Of a stretch of 64,000 nucleotides of DNA, positions 1 through 10,634 are shown piece after piece. Position 1 is the stretch's first letter. Each line of letters starts with the position of its first letter. The stretch comes from Centrapalus pauciflorus (lineage: Eukaryota; Streptophyta; Magnoliopsida; Asterales; Asteraceae), in contig JAANYP010007996.1 in assembly GCA_020465985.1 (NCBI GenBank), positions 1 through 64,000 on the forward strand. Reading direction: 5' to 3'. The position numbers and the translations under genes are program-made. The notes under the pieces are model-generated. The model was given only the letters and a program-made list of their open reading frames with translations, was not told the DNA's origin and ran no database searches.

Positions 1-2129
1 GCCATCACGAAGCCAACCTTAAGACTGGTGATGTATAGAATTATCGATAAGACGATTACAAGTTAAGAAAGAAACAAACTATATGCTAAGATTTACTACA
101 TTTATGAACTATTGTCGATAGGAGGATTTCTTGGTGTGGTGCATCCCCCCCCCCCCCCCCTCTCCCTCGGTCACATGAACAATAGTAAAGGAATCAAAGT
201 CGACCCCGCAAAGATCGAGGTTATCAGGAATTGGTCAACTCTTAGAACCCCCATAGAGATACGACAGTCCTTAAGACTTGCCACTTATTATAGGCAATTA
301 TCAAAAATTTCTCAAAGATCACCGAAGCTCTAACAAAACTGACTCGAAAAGACATTAAGTATGATTGGGGCGAGGATCAGGAGACATCATATCATTTATT
401 AAAGCACAATCTGTGCAGCGCGCTTATTTTATCCAAGAGAAGCAAGAAATTTGTAGATTACTATGACGCTTCACACAATGGGTTGATATAGAAAAATAGG
501 GTCATAGCGTATACTTTATAAAAACTTAGGGTTCACTAGGTGAATTACATAACGCATGATCTAGATCTTGCAGCAGTAGTCTTTATTTTTACGACTTAGA
601 GACATTAGTTGTACGGTACAAAGTGTACTGTATTCACAGACCATAAGAGCCTCCAACACATCTTGAACCAAAAAGAGTCAGATATGAAGTAGTGCAATTG
701 GATGGAGCTAATAAGTAATTGCAACTGTGAAATTCATTATCACCTAAGGAAAACTAATGTGGTTGCAAACGCTCAGAGCCGAAAGGAACGAGCTAAGTCG
801 TTAAGAGTACAAGCCCTAGTTATTTGCATTCAACCAAACCTTCCTACCTTAGTTCATGGTGCACAAGTAGAAGCTGTTAAGGAGGAAAATATGAAAAATG
901 AAGCCCTGCACGGAATGGATAAATAGTTTGGGATAAGGGTTAATGGAAATCGATACTTCATGAATAGAGTCTGGTTACCCTGTTTTTGATAGAGTAAGAA
1001 AACTGGTTACGGATGACGGACACAAATCAAGATATGTCGTTCACCCTGGATCCGATAAAATGTATCATGATCTTAAGGAGCTATACGGGCAGCCTATCAT
1101 GAAGGATGACATTACCACATATGTCAACAATTCCTAACATGCTCGAAAGTTAAGACAAACATTAGAAACCATTTGAGTAATAGTTGACCGCCTAACAAAA
1201 TCCGCGCGTTCCTACCAATCAAGGAGTTTAACAGGATGAATAAGCTAGTCCAAACGTACCTCAAGGAAGTCGTCTCTGGACACGGAGTGCCTATTATAAT
1301 CATTTCGGATACGGATAGCAGATCTACATGTAGGTTTTTGGCAATTAGTACAGTAAGCTTTGGATACAAACTTGGACATGAGTACCACATATCACCCTCA
1401 AACCCTAGAACATACATTAAGAGCCTATGTAATGGATACTCAATTGCCTTATTGGAATTATCGTACTACAATAGCTATCACTCGAGTATTAAAGTTGCTC
1501 CGTTTGAGGCCCTCTAAGGGCGAAAGTGTCGATCACTGATTTATTGGGAAGAAGTAGGAGATAGCCAAATCACTGGCGCTAAGATCATTCACGAAACTAC
1601 GAAAAGATAGTACAGATGCGGAATTGACTAAAAGTTGGCCGCGATTGTCAGAAAGTTATGCAGATGTAGGGAGAAAATCCCTTGAGTTCTAATTGGGGGA
1701 ACGAGTACCGATGAAAGTCTCACCATGGAAGGGCGTCATATGATTAGGAAATCAAGGATAACTGAATCCTCGTTACATTGGACAATTCAAGGTCTTAAAA
1801 AGAATTGGACTAGTAGCTTATTGTTTAGAGCTACCACCAGAGCTTAGCAGCATACACAATACCTTCCACGTATCGAATCTGAAGAAGCGTTTGTTAGAGG
1901 AAACACATGTTACCCCTTGGAAGAAATACAGCTAACTGATTTCATCAAACAACCCGTAGAAATAATGGACCAAGAAGTCAAGAAACTCAAGCACAGCCGG
2001 ATCCCGATAATAAAAGTCAGATGGAACTCTAAGCGAGGTCCTGAGTTTACGTGGGAACACGAAGATCAGTTCCGGGAAAAATATCCTCACCTGTTCTCAA
2101 GTACTCAAGAAGTGGAGAACACGAGCTAA
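1..2129 (+). pseudogene. pol: Decayed gypsy pol (RT end, RNase H, integrase, chromodomain) of element A
   Basis: Translations in changing frames match the intact parts of element B: the end of RT (from about 67), the connection domain with VDPAKIEVIRNW (about 208-243), RNase H (CDASHNGL-like text near 460), the RNase H block with TDHKSLQHIL near 640, integrase (about 1020-1560) and a chromodomain-like tail with EFTWEHEDQFREKYPHLF ending at the TAA at 2127-2129. There are many stops and small indels, so no functional enzyme can be made. A run of 16 C lies at 145-160 where B reads normal RT. The decay is much heavier than in B or C, at odds with the nearly identical LTRs of A and B. Confidence 0.85.
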
Positions 2130-2152
2130 TTTCGGGACGAAATTCCCTTAAC

Positions 2153-2162
2153 AGGGGGAGAC
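2153..2162 (+). promoter_or_regulatory. Polypurine tract of element A
   Basis: AGGGGGAGAC directly precedes the LTR start TGTAACATCC. A purine run here is the usual plus-strand DNA primer of LTR retrotransposons. It shows that the pol fragment and this LTR meet at a genuine 3' end junction. Confidence 0.8.
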
Positions 2163-2550
2163 TGTAACATCCGGCACTAAACCAGGTTAGCAATAATGAC
2201 CTAGTCTACATTTAATTGTCAATTATAGTCAAATCAGTGGTCATTAGAAATTAATCAAGTGATTAACAAGGTTTATTAGAAAATTCAACTCAATTAGAAT
2301 CAAATTCATCAGTGCGATGAATCGGAAAATCAATTAATCCGATCGATTTACGATATGAGGGATTAATTCAACTAAGTACATAATTAAATTATGATTAGTG
2401 ACACTAATCATACACTAATACAATTACTTAACATTAATTATGCAAGACTAAAACAATTCATTAAAACAATGCATTCAAAAGTATTTTTGAATTTACAAGA
2501 AAAGGGAAATACAAGAATACATTCTAAATACTTTTATACAAAAAAATATA

Positions 2551-3111
2551 GGGAAAATGGCATCAAATAGCTCTGAACTTTTGACTTTGTACACATCTAT
2601 GTAGTGAACTTTTTTTTGTGTACATTTGGTAGTCAAAGTTTCAAAATTGTTCCAATTTGGTAGTTGGCATACCTTTTAACCGGTTGCTTCCGGTTTCGAT
2701 GCCTATGTGGACAATTTTTTAATGACGTGGCTACCCGTTTTTATATTATACCCGGTTTTATCTACGTGGCAACCCGTTTTTTAAAATCACTCGGGTTTAT
2801 AACGCCATATGAAATTAAGAAATCACTCGGGTTTATAACGTCGCTATTTAAAAAACCCGATTATAAACCCGGATGATTTAAAAAACGGGTTCTCACGTAG
2901 ATAAAACTGGGTATAATATAAAAACGGATAGCCACGTCATCAAAAAATGGTCCATGTAGGCATCGAAACCGGAAGCAACCGGTTAAAACGTACGCCAACT
3001 ACCAAATTGGAACAATTTTGAAACTTTGACTACCAAATGTGCACAAAAAAAAGTTCACTACATAAATGTGTACAAAGTCGAAAATTCAGAGCTATTTGAT
3101 TTCATTTTCCC
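2551..3111. mobile_element. Foldback MITE with 9-bp target duplication, copy 1
   Basis: The insertion begins GGGAAAATGGCATCAAATAG and ends with the near inverse, CATTTTCCC. The two halves are long imperfect inverted repeats meeting near 2830, so single strands can fold almost end to end. It is flanked by AAAAATATA at 2542-2550 and 3112-3120, and the B LTR has a single uninterrupted copy of that site. A 9-bp duplication and long terminal inverted repeats fit a Mutator-like foldback element. There is no transposase, so it is non-autonomous. A shortened second copy lies at 38567-38895. Confidence 0.88.
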
Positions 3112-3404
3112 AAAAATATATATATAAATACATGAAAATAATCCATAAAAATCTGGTCATAGGGTAGTACTACCCAAGATTTGATTTCAATTTTTTATTT
3201 CCCAACTCCATAACCTTTCATAATCAAATCTTTCACACCCCATTCTCCATTCATTTCAACATGATCTTACACTCCACCTCCATTTGAAAGACCAAGACTT
3301 TGCCTATAAATAGAGGGCTTCCTTTTCATTATTTTCACACCAAAATATCTCTTTATCTCCTCTCAAAACCGGATCCCACACACACACACACTACAAACAT
3401 TTTC

Positions 3405-3464
3405 ATTCAAGTGTTCTTGGTGAAATTCAAGTGTTCTTGGTGAACTTCAAGTGTTCTTGGTTCA
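3405..3464 (+). repeat. Three 20-bp tandem units in the gypsy LTR
   Basis: Units start at 3405, 3425 and 3445. The first two are identical and the third differs at the ends. They lie about 95 bp after the TATA box, so within the predicted transcript leader. The B LTR has the same array on the minus strand near 12338-12396; in C it has degenerated. Confidence 0.8.
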
Positions 3465-5170
3465 AATCTTGCAAGAGTTCCAACTTCTTCTCAATTTCAT
3501 ACTCCAAATACATCAAAGTAAGTAAATACTAACTTATTTCATCATATATTTATGTTTATATAAGTCTTGCATAATATATATAATCACCAACAACAACAAG
3601 TTTCATAAAAACTCAAGTTTATAAGTTTCTAGTTTTATTTTTAAGTTGTTTCTTTAAATGTGTTTATGAATATATGAACACATTATAAAAGTGTTAATAT
3701 TATGAAAACATGTGATATATATGTGTTTTTATAACTATTATGGCTTTTAAACAAGTTGTCTTTAAATAAACAACAAGAATCATAAGTTGTTTTAAATTTA
3801 TAAACTACGGAATTTCGGCAGAATATTTGTATCGACTTTGAAAAATCATAACTAATTCATAACTCAACGAAATGAGTTGATTCTTGTCTCAAAAGTTAGA
3901 TCTATGTCTTAACTATAGATCTGCAATTTTTCATAATTTATTTTGAAGTTTAAGACCTCCAGAAATTATTTGAGAAACCGAAAGTTTGACAGCTCAAAAA
4001 TGGCCAACATAGCGTTTTTAACGAGATTTTTCACCAACCTAAACAACTCGAAAAATGGCCGTTCTTGATTCTAAAAATCCTTTGTATATAGTAGTTTAAT
4101 GTCCTAGAAAACCAAAGTCTAAAACATTTTGGAGCTTGGTCAAAAACAGCCTCAAAGTAGGCCGAAAAACCTCCGAAAAAGCTGGAAAATTATATATATA
4201 TAAACTTGACGTTTTAAGCAAATCTTATTTATAAACTTGTAATGTTGGGTGATTTAAGACATAAAAATCTATAAATATACATGTTATCATATATTAGTGT
4301 TATTAAGTCCTTATCATCATTTAGGACTCGGTTAAACACCTCCGGTTTCATCACCTATCAAACAACGCACTTTCGCATTTTTGCGCGTCGTTTTGCCATC
4401 ACAAGTTCGGTGAGTCTTCATAGCCCCTATTTTTCACTATCTATTGGGGTGGAAATACATGCACTGTTTTTCATATCGACATCAAAACTGTTTATTTCTT
4501 ATATGTATTACAGGTTCGGATTCCATCAGCCCTTATATCATGAACCGTTAATTGCATTTATTTGTAAGCGCGAGTATATTGTGGATAGATCTATTGGGAG
4601 TCATGTCCCCCATTCGTGTTAGCTCGGTTCGACTAACAGCGAGTGCATATATATTCAACACACGGTATTACGTATGGGAATACTGCACAGGGCAAACTCA
4701 TTCTAATTAAGCTTCGGTTGCATGATGGTTTATGTAATACATACACGGAATTTATGATTTTATAAATTCAACTCATCTGATAATGTCCATACAACCGGTC
4801 TTTTCGCGTAAACCTATGAGCTCACCAACAATTTTTGTTGACGTATTTTAGCATGTATTTTCAGGTAATTAAGGCAAGTATGCCTTCAGAAGTAACCACT
4901 TTCAAGCTTCCGCACTTAAGGAATCGCATTCTTTTTCAAACCGTCGGAGATTTATTTGCATTGTTTTGGATAATTTAATTATGTATTCAAATCTATGTAC
5001 CTTGCGAACTACTCTTTATTATTTACGGGTTATGTAAAACATTTCTACCTTTTAAAGTTATATCGATGTATTTCTTTGAAAACGTCCATATAGTGGTTGT
5101 TCATTATGATTATGGTCACGCTTCCGCACTCGTCACGCCTCGCTGCCAACCGGGGTAGCAGGGTGTGACA

Positions 5171-7958
5171 CGGGATCCGGCTGTGCTTGAGTTTCTTGAC
5201 TTCTTGGTCCATTATTTCTACGGGTTGTTCAATGAAGTTCAACTTATCGTCTAACTCCAGCTCGTCCATGGGAATAACGAGTGATTCATCAGCCAGACAC
5301 TTCTTAAGATTGGACACGTGGAAGGTATTATGAACGTTATTAAGCTCTGGGGGCAGGTCGAGTCGGTAAGCTACCGGGCCAATTCTTTTGGTGATCTTGA
5401 ATGGTCCGATATAACGAGGATTGAGTTTTCCTCGTTTCCCAAAACGGATTACGCCCTTCTAAGGCGAGACTTTTAACATTACTTGATCTCCCTCTTGGAA
5501 CTCCAAATCCTTCCGTCGAATGTCTGCATAACTTTTCTGCCGATCCCGCGCGATTTTTAACCGGTTACGAATCTGGGCTATCTTTTCTGTAGTCTCCTGG
5601 ATGATTTCCGGTCCAGTAATCTGACTATCTCCTACTTCAGCCCAACAAAGAGGTGATCGACACTTTCGCCCGTAGAGTGCCTCGAATGGGGCGGTCTTAA
5701 TGCTTGAGTGATAGCTGTTGTTATAGGAAAACTCGACTAATGGCAGGTGTCTGTCCCAACTTTTGCCAAAATCGATGACACATGCCCTTAGCATGTCTTC
5801 CAGCGTCTGAATCGTCCTTTCACTCTGACCATCCGTTTGTGGGTGATAGGCTGTGCTCATATCTAGGCGTGTACCCAGTGCTTCTTGCAATGACTGCCAA
5901 AATCTTGATGTGAACCGGCTGTCCCTGTCTGATATAATTGATACTGGCACTCCATGCCTTGAGACGACTTCTTTAAGATAGATTCGTGTTAACTTATCCA
6001 TCTTATCAGTCTCCTTAATGGGCAGGAAATGTGCGGTTTTGGTAAGCCGATCCACAATCACCCAAATAGTGTCATAACCTCCAGACGTCTTTGGCAACTT
6101 GGTGATGAAATCCATGGTGATGTTTTCCCACTTCCACTGGGGTATTTCTGGTTGAACTAGCAATCCTGATGGTTTTTGGTGCTCAGCTTTAACCTTCAAA
6201 CATGTTAAGCACTTGCTGACGTAGGTAGCAATGTCAGCCTTCATATTTGGCCACCAGTACATTCCTTTCAAGTCGTGATACATTTTATCTGACCCTGGAT
6301 GGATAGCATATCTTGTCTTATGCCCTTCATCCATGACCAGCTTCCTTACTCCTCCGAGTTTTGGTAGCCAAATTCTGCCCATGAAGTATCGACATCCATC
6401 TGGCTTAATTTCAAACTGCTTATCCATACCTCTCAAGGCTTCATCCAGTAGATTACCCTCCTTGACTGCTTCTTCTTGTGCCTTGCGGACTTGAGAGTTT
6501 AGGTTTGACTGTATAGTCATGACCAAAGCTCGGACTCTCAAGGGTTTAACCCGTTCCTTTCGGCTCAGGGCATCAGCTACGACATTCGCCTTCCCCGGAT
6601 GATAACGAATTTCGCAGTCATAGTCACTAAGTAGTTCAACCCAACGACGTTGCCTCATGTTTAACTCTTTCTGGTTCAGAATATGCTGAAGGCTCTTATG
6701 GTCTGTGAATACTGTGCATTTAGTTCCATACAGGTAGTGCCTCCATATTTTGAGAGCAAACACCACTGCTCCAAGCTCCAAGTCATGAGTCGTATAATTC
6801 ACCTCGTGAATTTTGAGCTGCCGTGATGCGTAAGCAATGACTCTATCCCTTTGCATGAGCACACAACCTAATCCATTGTGTGAGGCATCACAGTAGACCA
6901 CAAAATTTTCAGTCCCTTCAGGTAAGGACAGAATTGGTGCACTACACAACCTTTGCTTTAACTGCTGAAACGCCTTTTCTTGCTCTTCACCCCAGATATA
7001 CTTCACATCCTTTCGAGTCAATTCCGTTAAGGAACCCGCTATCTTTGAGAAGTTTTCGATAAATCGCCTATAATAACCGGCAAGTCCTAGAAATTGGCGG
7101 ATTTCCGTGGGGGTTCTAGGAGTCGCCCAGTTCTTTATGGCCTCGATTTTTGATGGATCAACTTGGATTCCCTGGTTGTTGATCACATGCCCAAGGAATT
7201 TTACTTCTCGCAACCAAAATTCACACTTTGAAAATTTGGCGTATAGCTGCTCTTTCTCTAACAACTCCAAGATCAACTTGAGGTGTTGTTCATGTTCCTC
7301 CTTATTTTTGGAATAGATGAGAATATCATCTATGAACACTATTACAAATTTGTCCAGATACGGTTTACACACACGATTCATGAGGTCCATGAATACGGCT
7401 GGTGCGTTAGTCAAACCGAATGGCATTACCTGGAATTCGTAATGTCCATAACGAGTTCTGAATGCTGTCTTGGGTATGTCTTCTTCCCGAACCTTTACTT
7501 GATGATAACCGGATCGCAGATCAATCTTAGAGTAGAAACTAGATCCTTGCAGTTGGTCAAACAGGTCGTCAATTCTGGGGAGAGGGTAGCGGTTTCTTTA
7601 CCGTTAACTTGTTTAGCTCTCGGTAGTCTATGCACATTCTGAAGGATCCGTCTTTCTTTTTCACGAACAAGACCGGAGCTCCCCAAGGTGAGGAACTTGG
7701 TCGAATGAATCCTTTATCCATCAACTCTTGTAATTGATTGGATAGCTCTTGCATCTCAGAAGGGGCGAGTCTATATGGGGCTCTTGCGATCGGTGCAGCT
7801 CCCGGCACCAAATCGATTTGGAACTCTACTTGTCTAGTTGGCGGAAGTCCCGGGAAATCTTCCGGGAAGACCTTCGGATAGTCACAAACCACTGGAATAT
7901 CCTCAAGTCGCTTCTCCTCCGCCTCTTTTCTACAATTTGCACCAGTACTGCATGACAA
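5171..7958 (-). pseudogene. pol: Gypsy pol of element B: RT, RNase H, integrase, partial chromodomain
   Basis: On the minus strand the domains run in order: RT start with FPGLPPTRQVEF (near 7840), RT palm from 7426 with the catalytic motif FIDDILIYS, RNase H with VVYCDASHNGLG and FTDHKSLQHIL, integrase zinc region with HPGSDKMYHDL and CLTCLK, integrase core with NGFITKLP-like text and YHPQTDGQSERTIQTLED, then the tail to 5171. Breaks: one extra A near 7600 shifts the RT frame, a shift near 7925 separates it from gag-protease, and a TGG-to-TAG nonsense codon is at 5459-5461. The chromodomain is cut by the LTR of A. Apart from these breaks the 5459-7426 part is open over 655 codons, so decay is modest. 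Confidence 0.88.
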
Positions 7959-9478
7959 CCTCTCCTAAGGCACTTTAATGTTCTTAGGCCGGATATGACA
8001 TTCAACTGTCGGTTCTTTCTTTCTCCTTGGACTGTTAGGAACTTCTTCTTGTGGAGTGGTATCCGTACCACTTTCTTACCACACAAAATCTCGGCATGAT
8101 TGTGTGACAACCAATCCATACCAACTACTACGTCGAAACTTCCGAGTTCTATAGGCATCAAGTCTATTTTAAAGGGATGATCTGCCAGCTTCAGTGTGCA
8201 TTCCTTAATGATACTACTTGCCTCTATTATTTTACCGTCAGCCAGTTCTATAGTATAAGAGTTGTCTAAGGGAAAAGGAGCGGCATTCAATTGCTTACTA
8301 AACTTATCAGATATAAAGCTCCTATCAGCCCCAGTATCAAAGAGTACGTAAGCATAAATGTCGTTTAATAAAAACGTACCTGATACCACGTGGGGATCTT
8401 GACGAGCGTCACCTGCTCCCAACACAAAAGCTCTCCCCTGAGCTCCTCCACCATTCCTCAGTTTCGGGCACTCACTCTTGAAGTGCCCAGTAACTCCACA
8501 TACAAAGCAGCCTTTTTGATTGCTGCCACTGGTTCCCGGGGCTCCTATCTTACAGTCCTTGGCCATATGCCCCAAACGTTTGCATTTCTCACAGTGGGTT
8601 GGACAGGGACCCTGGTTGTGATGGAAGGTGCATTTAGTGTAGAAAGGCTTGGTACCGGTATAACCTCTTCTTGGCTCAGTTCCAGCTGCGTAAGCCTTAA
8701 TGGTCTCGGGCTTTTTGGATTGTGAACCCGCATTCTTCCCCGTCTTGTCTTCCCACTTTCTTTTGTTCTCCCCGGCCTTGGCTTCATTCCTCCGGGCTAC
8801 TTGGTCCATAAGATTATTGGCCATCCTGATGGCATCCTGCAAGGTGGATGGGTTTGAGGCAGTCACGTTACCTTGAATTTGAGGAGCGAGTCCCCAAAGG
8901 TAACGTTCAATCTTTTTGTACTCCGGGGTCACCATTTGAGGGCACAGAATGCTTAGCTCATGAAATCGGTTAGTGTACCCCATCACATCTGTTCCCTTCA
9001 TCGACAGGTTCCAGAACTCTGATTCCATTTTCTGGAGTTCGTTCCTCGGACAATACTCGTCCGTCATCATTTGTTTTAACGCGGACCATGTGAGCTGGTA
9101 GGCTTCATCGATACTTACAGACTGGACATAGGAATTCCACCACGTGAGGGCGCTATCTTGTAGGGTGTGAGTAGCAAACTTCACCTTATCTCCCTCAGCA
9201 CATCCGCTGACGCGAAAGACAGATTCTAACTTCTCAAACCATCGTATCAAGCCAACGGCTCCTTCAGTTCCGTTGAAATACCGGGGTTTGCAACTTAGAA
9301 ATCCTTTAATTCCACAACCTTTGGCGTGGATTTCCGTTCCTCCCGTGGTGCGGCTAGCACCACCATCTCCATTTGCTGAGCTATTCCTATTTGCCTCATA
9401 TGTGGCTATAGCGGCAGCCACTCTTTGTGCGACTAGCTCTTCAATGTCAGCAGCGTTCATTGTTCGTTTCGGCGGCAT
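7826..9478 (-). pseudogene. gag: Gag and aspartic protease of element B
   Basis: A 550-codon reading frame starts at ATG 9478 (MPPKRTMNAADIEELVAQRV). It holds a Ty3-type gag core (YFNGTEGAVGLIRWFEKLES, then LTWWNSYVQ), two CCHC zinc knuckles (CEKCKRLGHMAKDC and CFVCGVTGHFKSEC) and a protease with the active-site motif FDTGADRSFIS. Gag would form the virus-like particle and the protease would cut the polyprotein. The last 30 or so codons are out of the normal frame: homology to the start of RT continues in another frame from about 7925, so a one-base shift breaks the gag-pol polyprotein. Confidence 0.88.
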
Positions 9479-9707
9479 TATCTTAAAATTTTAAAGAAAA
9501 AGCATAGTGTAAGAAATTGAATCTTAAAGAGGTAAATTCTCCTTAAAGCACAATACTATAATCATCAAACACAATTTCATAAATAACTTGCAATTGTCAT
9601 TAATCATTCGAAGTTTTCTTACATTAGGGGCGGGTTATTACCCGAAAATTTTGTCCTATACTATTACATGATATTTTCCTACCATTACAAAGATAGATAG
9701 ATGTGCA
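9479..9707 (-). other. Leader between pre-gag ORF and gag of element B
   Basis: AT-rich non-coding stretch on the minus strand between the stop of the second pre-gag ORF and the gag ATG. I see no gene or repeat in it. Confidence 0.5.
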
Positions 9708-10103
9708 CTAAGTGTGGGAGTGATCGGGGGTCTCTCCCTTTTCCATTGCGTTGAGGCGCTGAGTCAGCTCCTCGATCCGGGCTTGGCTCTCGGCTAGTTG
9801 CTGCCGGAGCTCATTCAGTCCGTCCTGCTGTATAGCAAGGGCGTGCTGGTTGGCCCAATATATGTTGGAGTTTTGCAACTCCTCCCGCTCTAAACGAGCG
9901 GTCATCTCCCCGATATCCAGGTTAAGTGACCGGATCTGGTGGTCATGCCTGGTAGACCTTGCGATCAAAAGTGGTATGGTCTGATCGGCGGGCTCTTGAG
10001 TGAGCGATGAGACAGGTGCGGAGGATGGTCCTCCGATCTCGAAGTTTGGAGGAACTCCCTCCATCTGCCTCCATTCGCGGAGGGTCTCCGGTATCAAGTC
10101 CAT
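9708..10103 (-). CDS. Pre-gag ORF 2 of element B, coiled-coil protein
   Basis: 131 codons from ATG 10103. The C-terminal half (about residues 50-125) is rich in heptad-like Leu, Glu and Gln (GLNELRQQLAESQARIEELT), a probable coiled coil. It overlaps the end of the upstream ORF by 10 bases. It lies between primer site and gag, so it could be translated as a leader protein or by frameshift from ORF 1. I do not know its function; related gypsy elements of composites carry a similar acidic plus coiled-coil protein before gag (from memory). Confidence 0.6.
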   Translation of the reverse strand: MDLIPETLREWRQMEGVPPNFEIGGPSSAPVSSLTQEPADQTIPLLIARSTRHDHQIRSLNLDIGEMTARLEREELQNSNIYWANQHALAIQQDGLNELRQQLAESQARIEELTQRLNAMEKGETPDHSHT

Positions 10104-10504
10104 CTTCGGGCGTCTACCCGTCGGTGTGGTGTCGGGGGATTGGGTTGGGGAGTCGGAACAGGAATAGACTCCCTTCTTGGTATGTTTACCCGTTTCCGGG
10201 GTGTGTACAACATCTTTGGGCCGTTAGGATAAGGCCTATACGGCTTATAGGATGGTTCGGCCGGGTGATACGGGACGCGAGCAGGGGCCGTCGGTGGTGA
10301 AGGATCCTCTTCCTCCATCGGTTCTTCCTCCATGGGTTCTTCCTCGGATTCCTCCATCGGGTCCTCGTCCTCCGAGGGGTCTTCCTCCTCGGTCGGGTCC
10401 TCCTCAGAAAATACTTCCGGATTGCATGGGCTAGTAGGGGTATACTCCTCTTCTGAGTTGGACAAGATGATTATCTCTTGGTGAGACATGTTTTCTGCTA
10501 TCAA
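10094..10504 (-). CDS. Pre-gag ORF 1 of element B, acidic proline-rich protein
   Basis: 136 codons from ATG 10504. The N-terminal half is a run of Glu/Asp with repeated MEE and EEDP words; the C-terminal half is Pro/Arg rich. There is no recognised domain. It begins 116 bases after the primer site and ends overlapping ORF 2, the two being in different frames. Either they are two ORFs or one ORF broken by a single-base shift; an intact relative would decide. Confidence 0.6.
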   Translation of the reverse strand: MIAENMSHQEIIILSNSEEEYTPTSPCNPEVFSEEDPTEEEDPSEDEDPMEESEEEPMEEEPMEEEDPSPPTAPARVPYHPAEPSYKPYRPYPNGPKMLYTPRKRVNIPRRESIPVPTPQPNPPTPHRRVDARRWT

Positions 10505-10619
10505 GGTCCATGCATAGTCTTTCAGTTAGTTACAAGTTACAAAATATTTCTAAAATCAGTAAATCTTATGTGCAGTTATAGTCTAGGGTACTAATGCAAC
10601 CTAGTTCACTATAACTATG

Positions 10620-10631
10620 GCTCTGATACCA
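10620..10631 (-). promoter_or_regulatory. Primer-binding site of element B (initiator tRNA-Met)
   Basis: On the minus strand TGGTATCAGAGC lies 3 bases after the LTR end (TGTGACA). It is the complement of the 3' end of plant initiator tRNA-Met and proves that 10635-13068 is the 5' LTR of a minus-strand element. Confidence 0.92.
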
Positions 10632-10634
10632 ATC

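Larger units (their letters stand above)
1..5170 (+). mobile_element. Element A: Ty3/gypsy chromovirus, 3' part
   Basis: The window opens inside the reverse transcriptase of a plus-strand Ty3/gypsy element and runs through RNase H, integrase, a chromodomain-like tail, a polypurine tract and a 3.0 kb LTR. The 5' LTR, gag and most of RT lie off-window to the left. The chromodomain and the long LTRs suggest the Tekay/Del group, which is inferred. No primer-binding site follows the LTR at 5171, so it behaves as a 3' LTR. Immediately after it comes the minus-strand pol of element B, cut in its chromodomain. The simplest reading is that A inserted into B; a 5-bp duplication of CGGGA (5171-5175) would then be expected at A's left end. 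Confidence 0.8.
2163..5170 (+). repeat. LTR of element A (with a MITE inside)
   Basis: It starts TGTAACATCC and ends GGGTGTGACA. It is 3008 bp; removing the MITE at 2551-3111 and one 9-bp target copy leaves about 2438 bp, matching the inverted LTR of B at 10635-13068 (2434 bp). A TATA box (TATAAATA) is at 3305-3312. Just downstream are a CA microsatellite (about 3378-3391) and three 20-bp tandem units at 3405-3464 built on TTCAAGTGTTCTTGGTGAA, probably in the transcribed R/U5 part. By eye it is about 98 percent identical to the B LTR and clearly less like the C LTR. Confidence 0.9.

Noticed and set aside
10252..10434. Plus-strand proline-rich ORF opposite the pre-gag ORF
   Set aside because: It is the antisense shadow of the Glu-rich minus-strand ORF.
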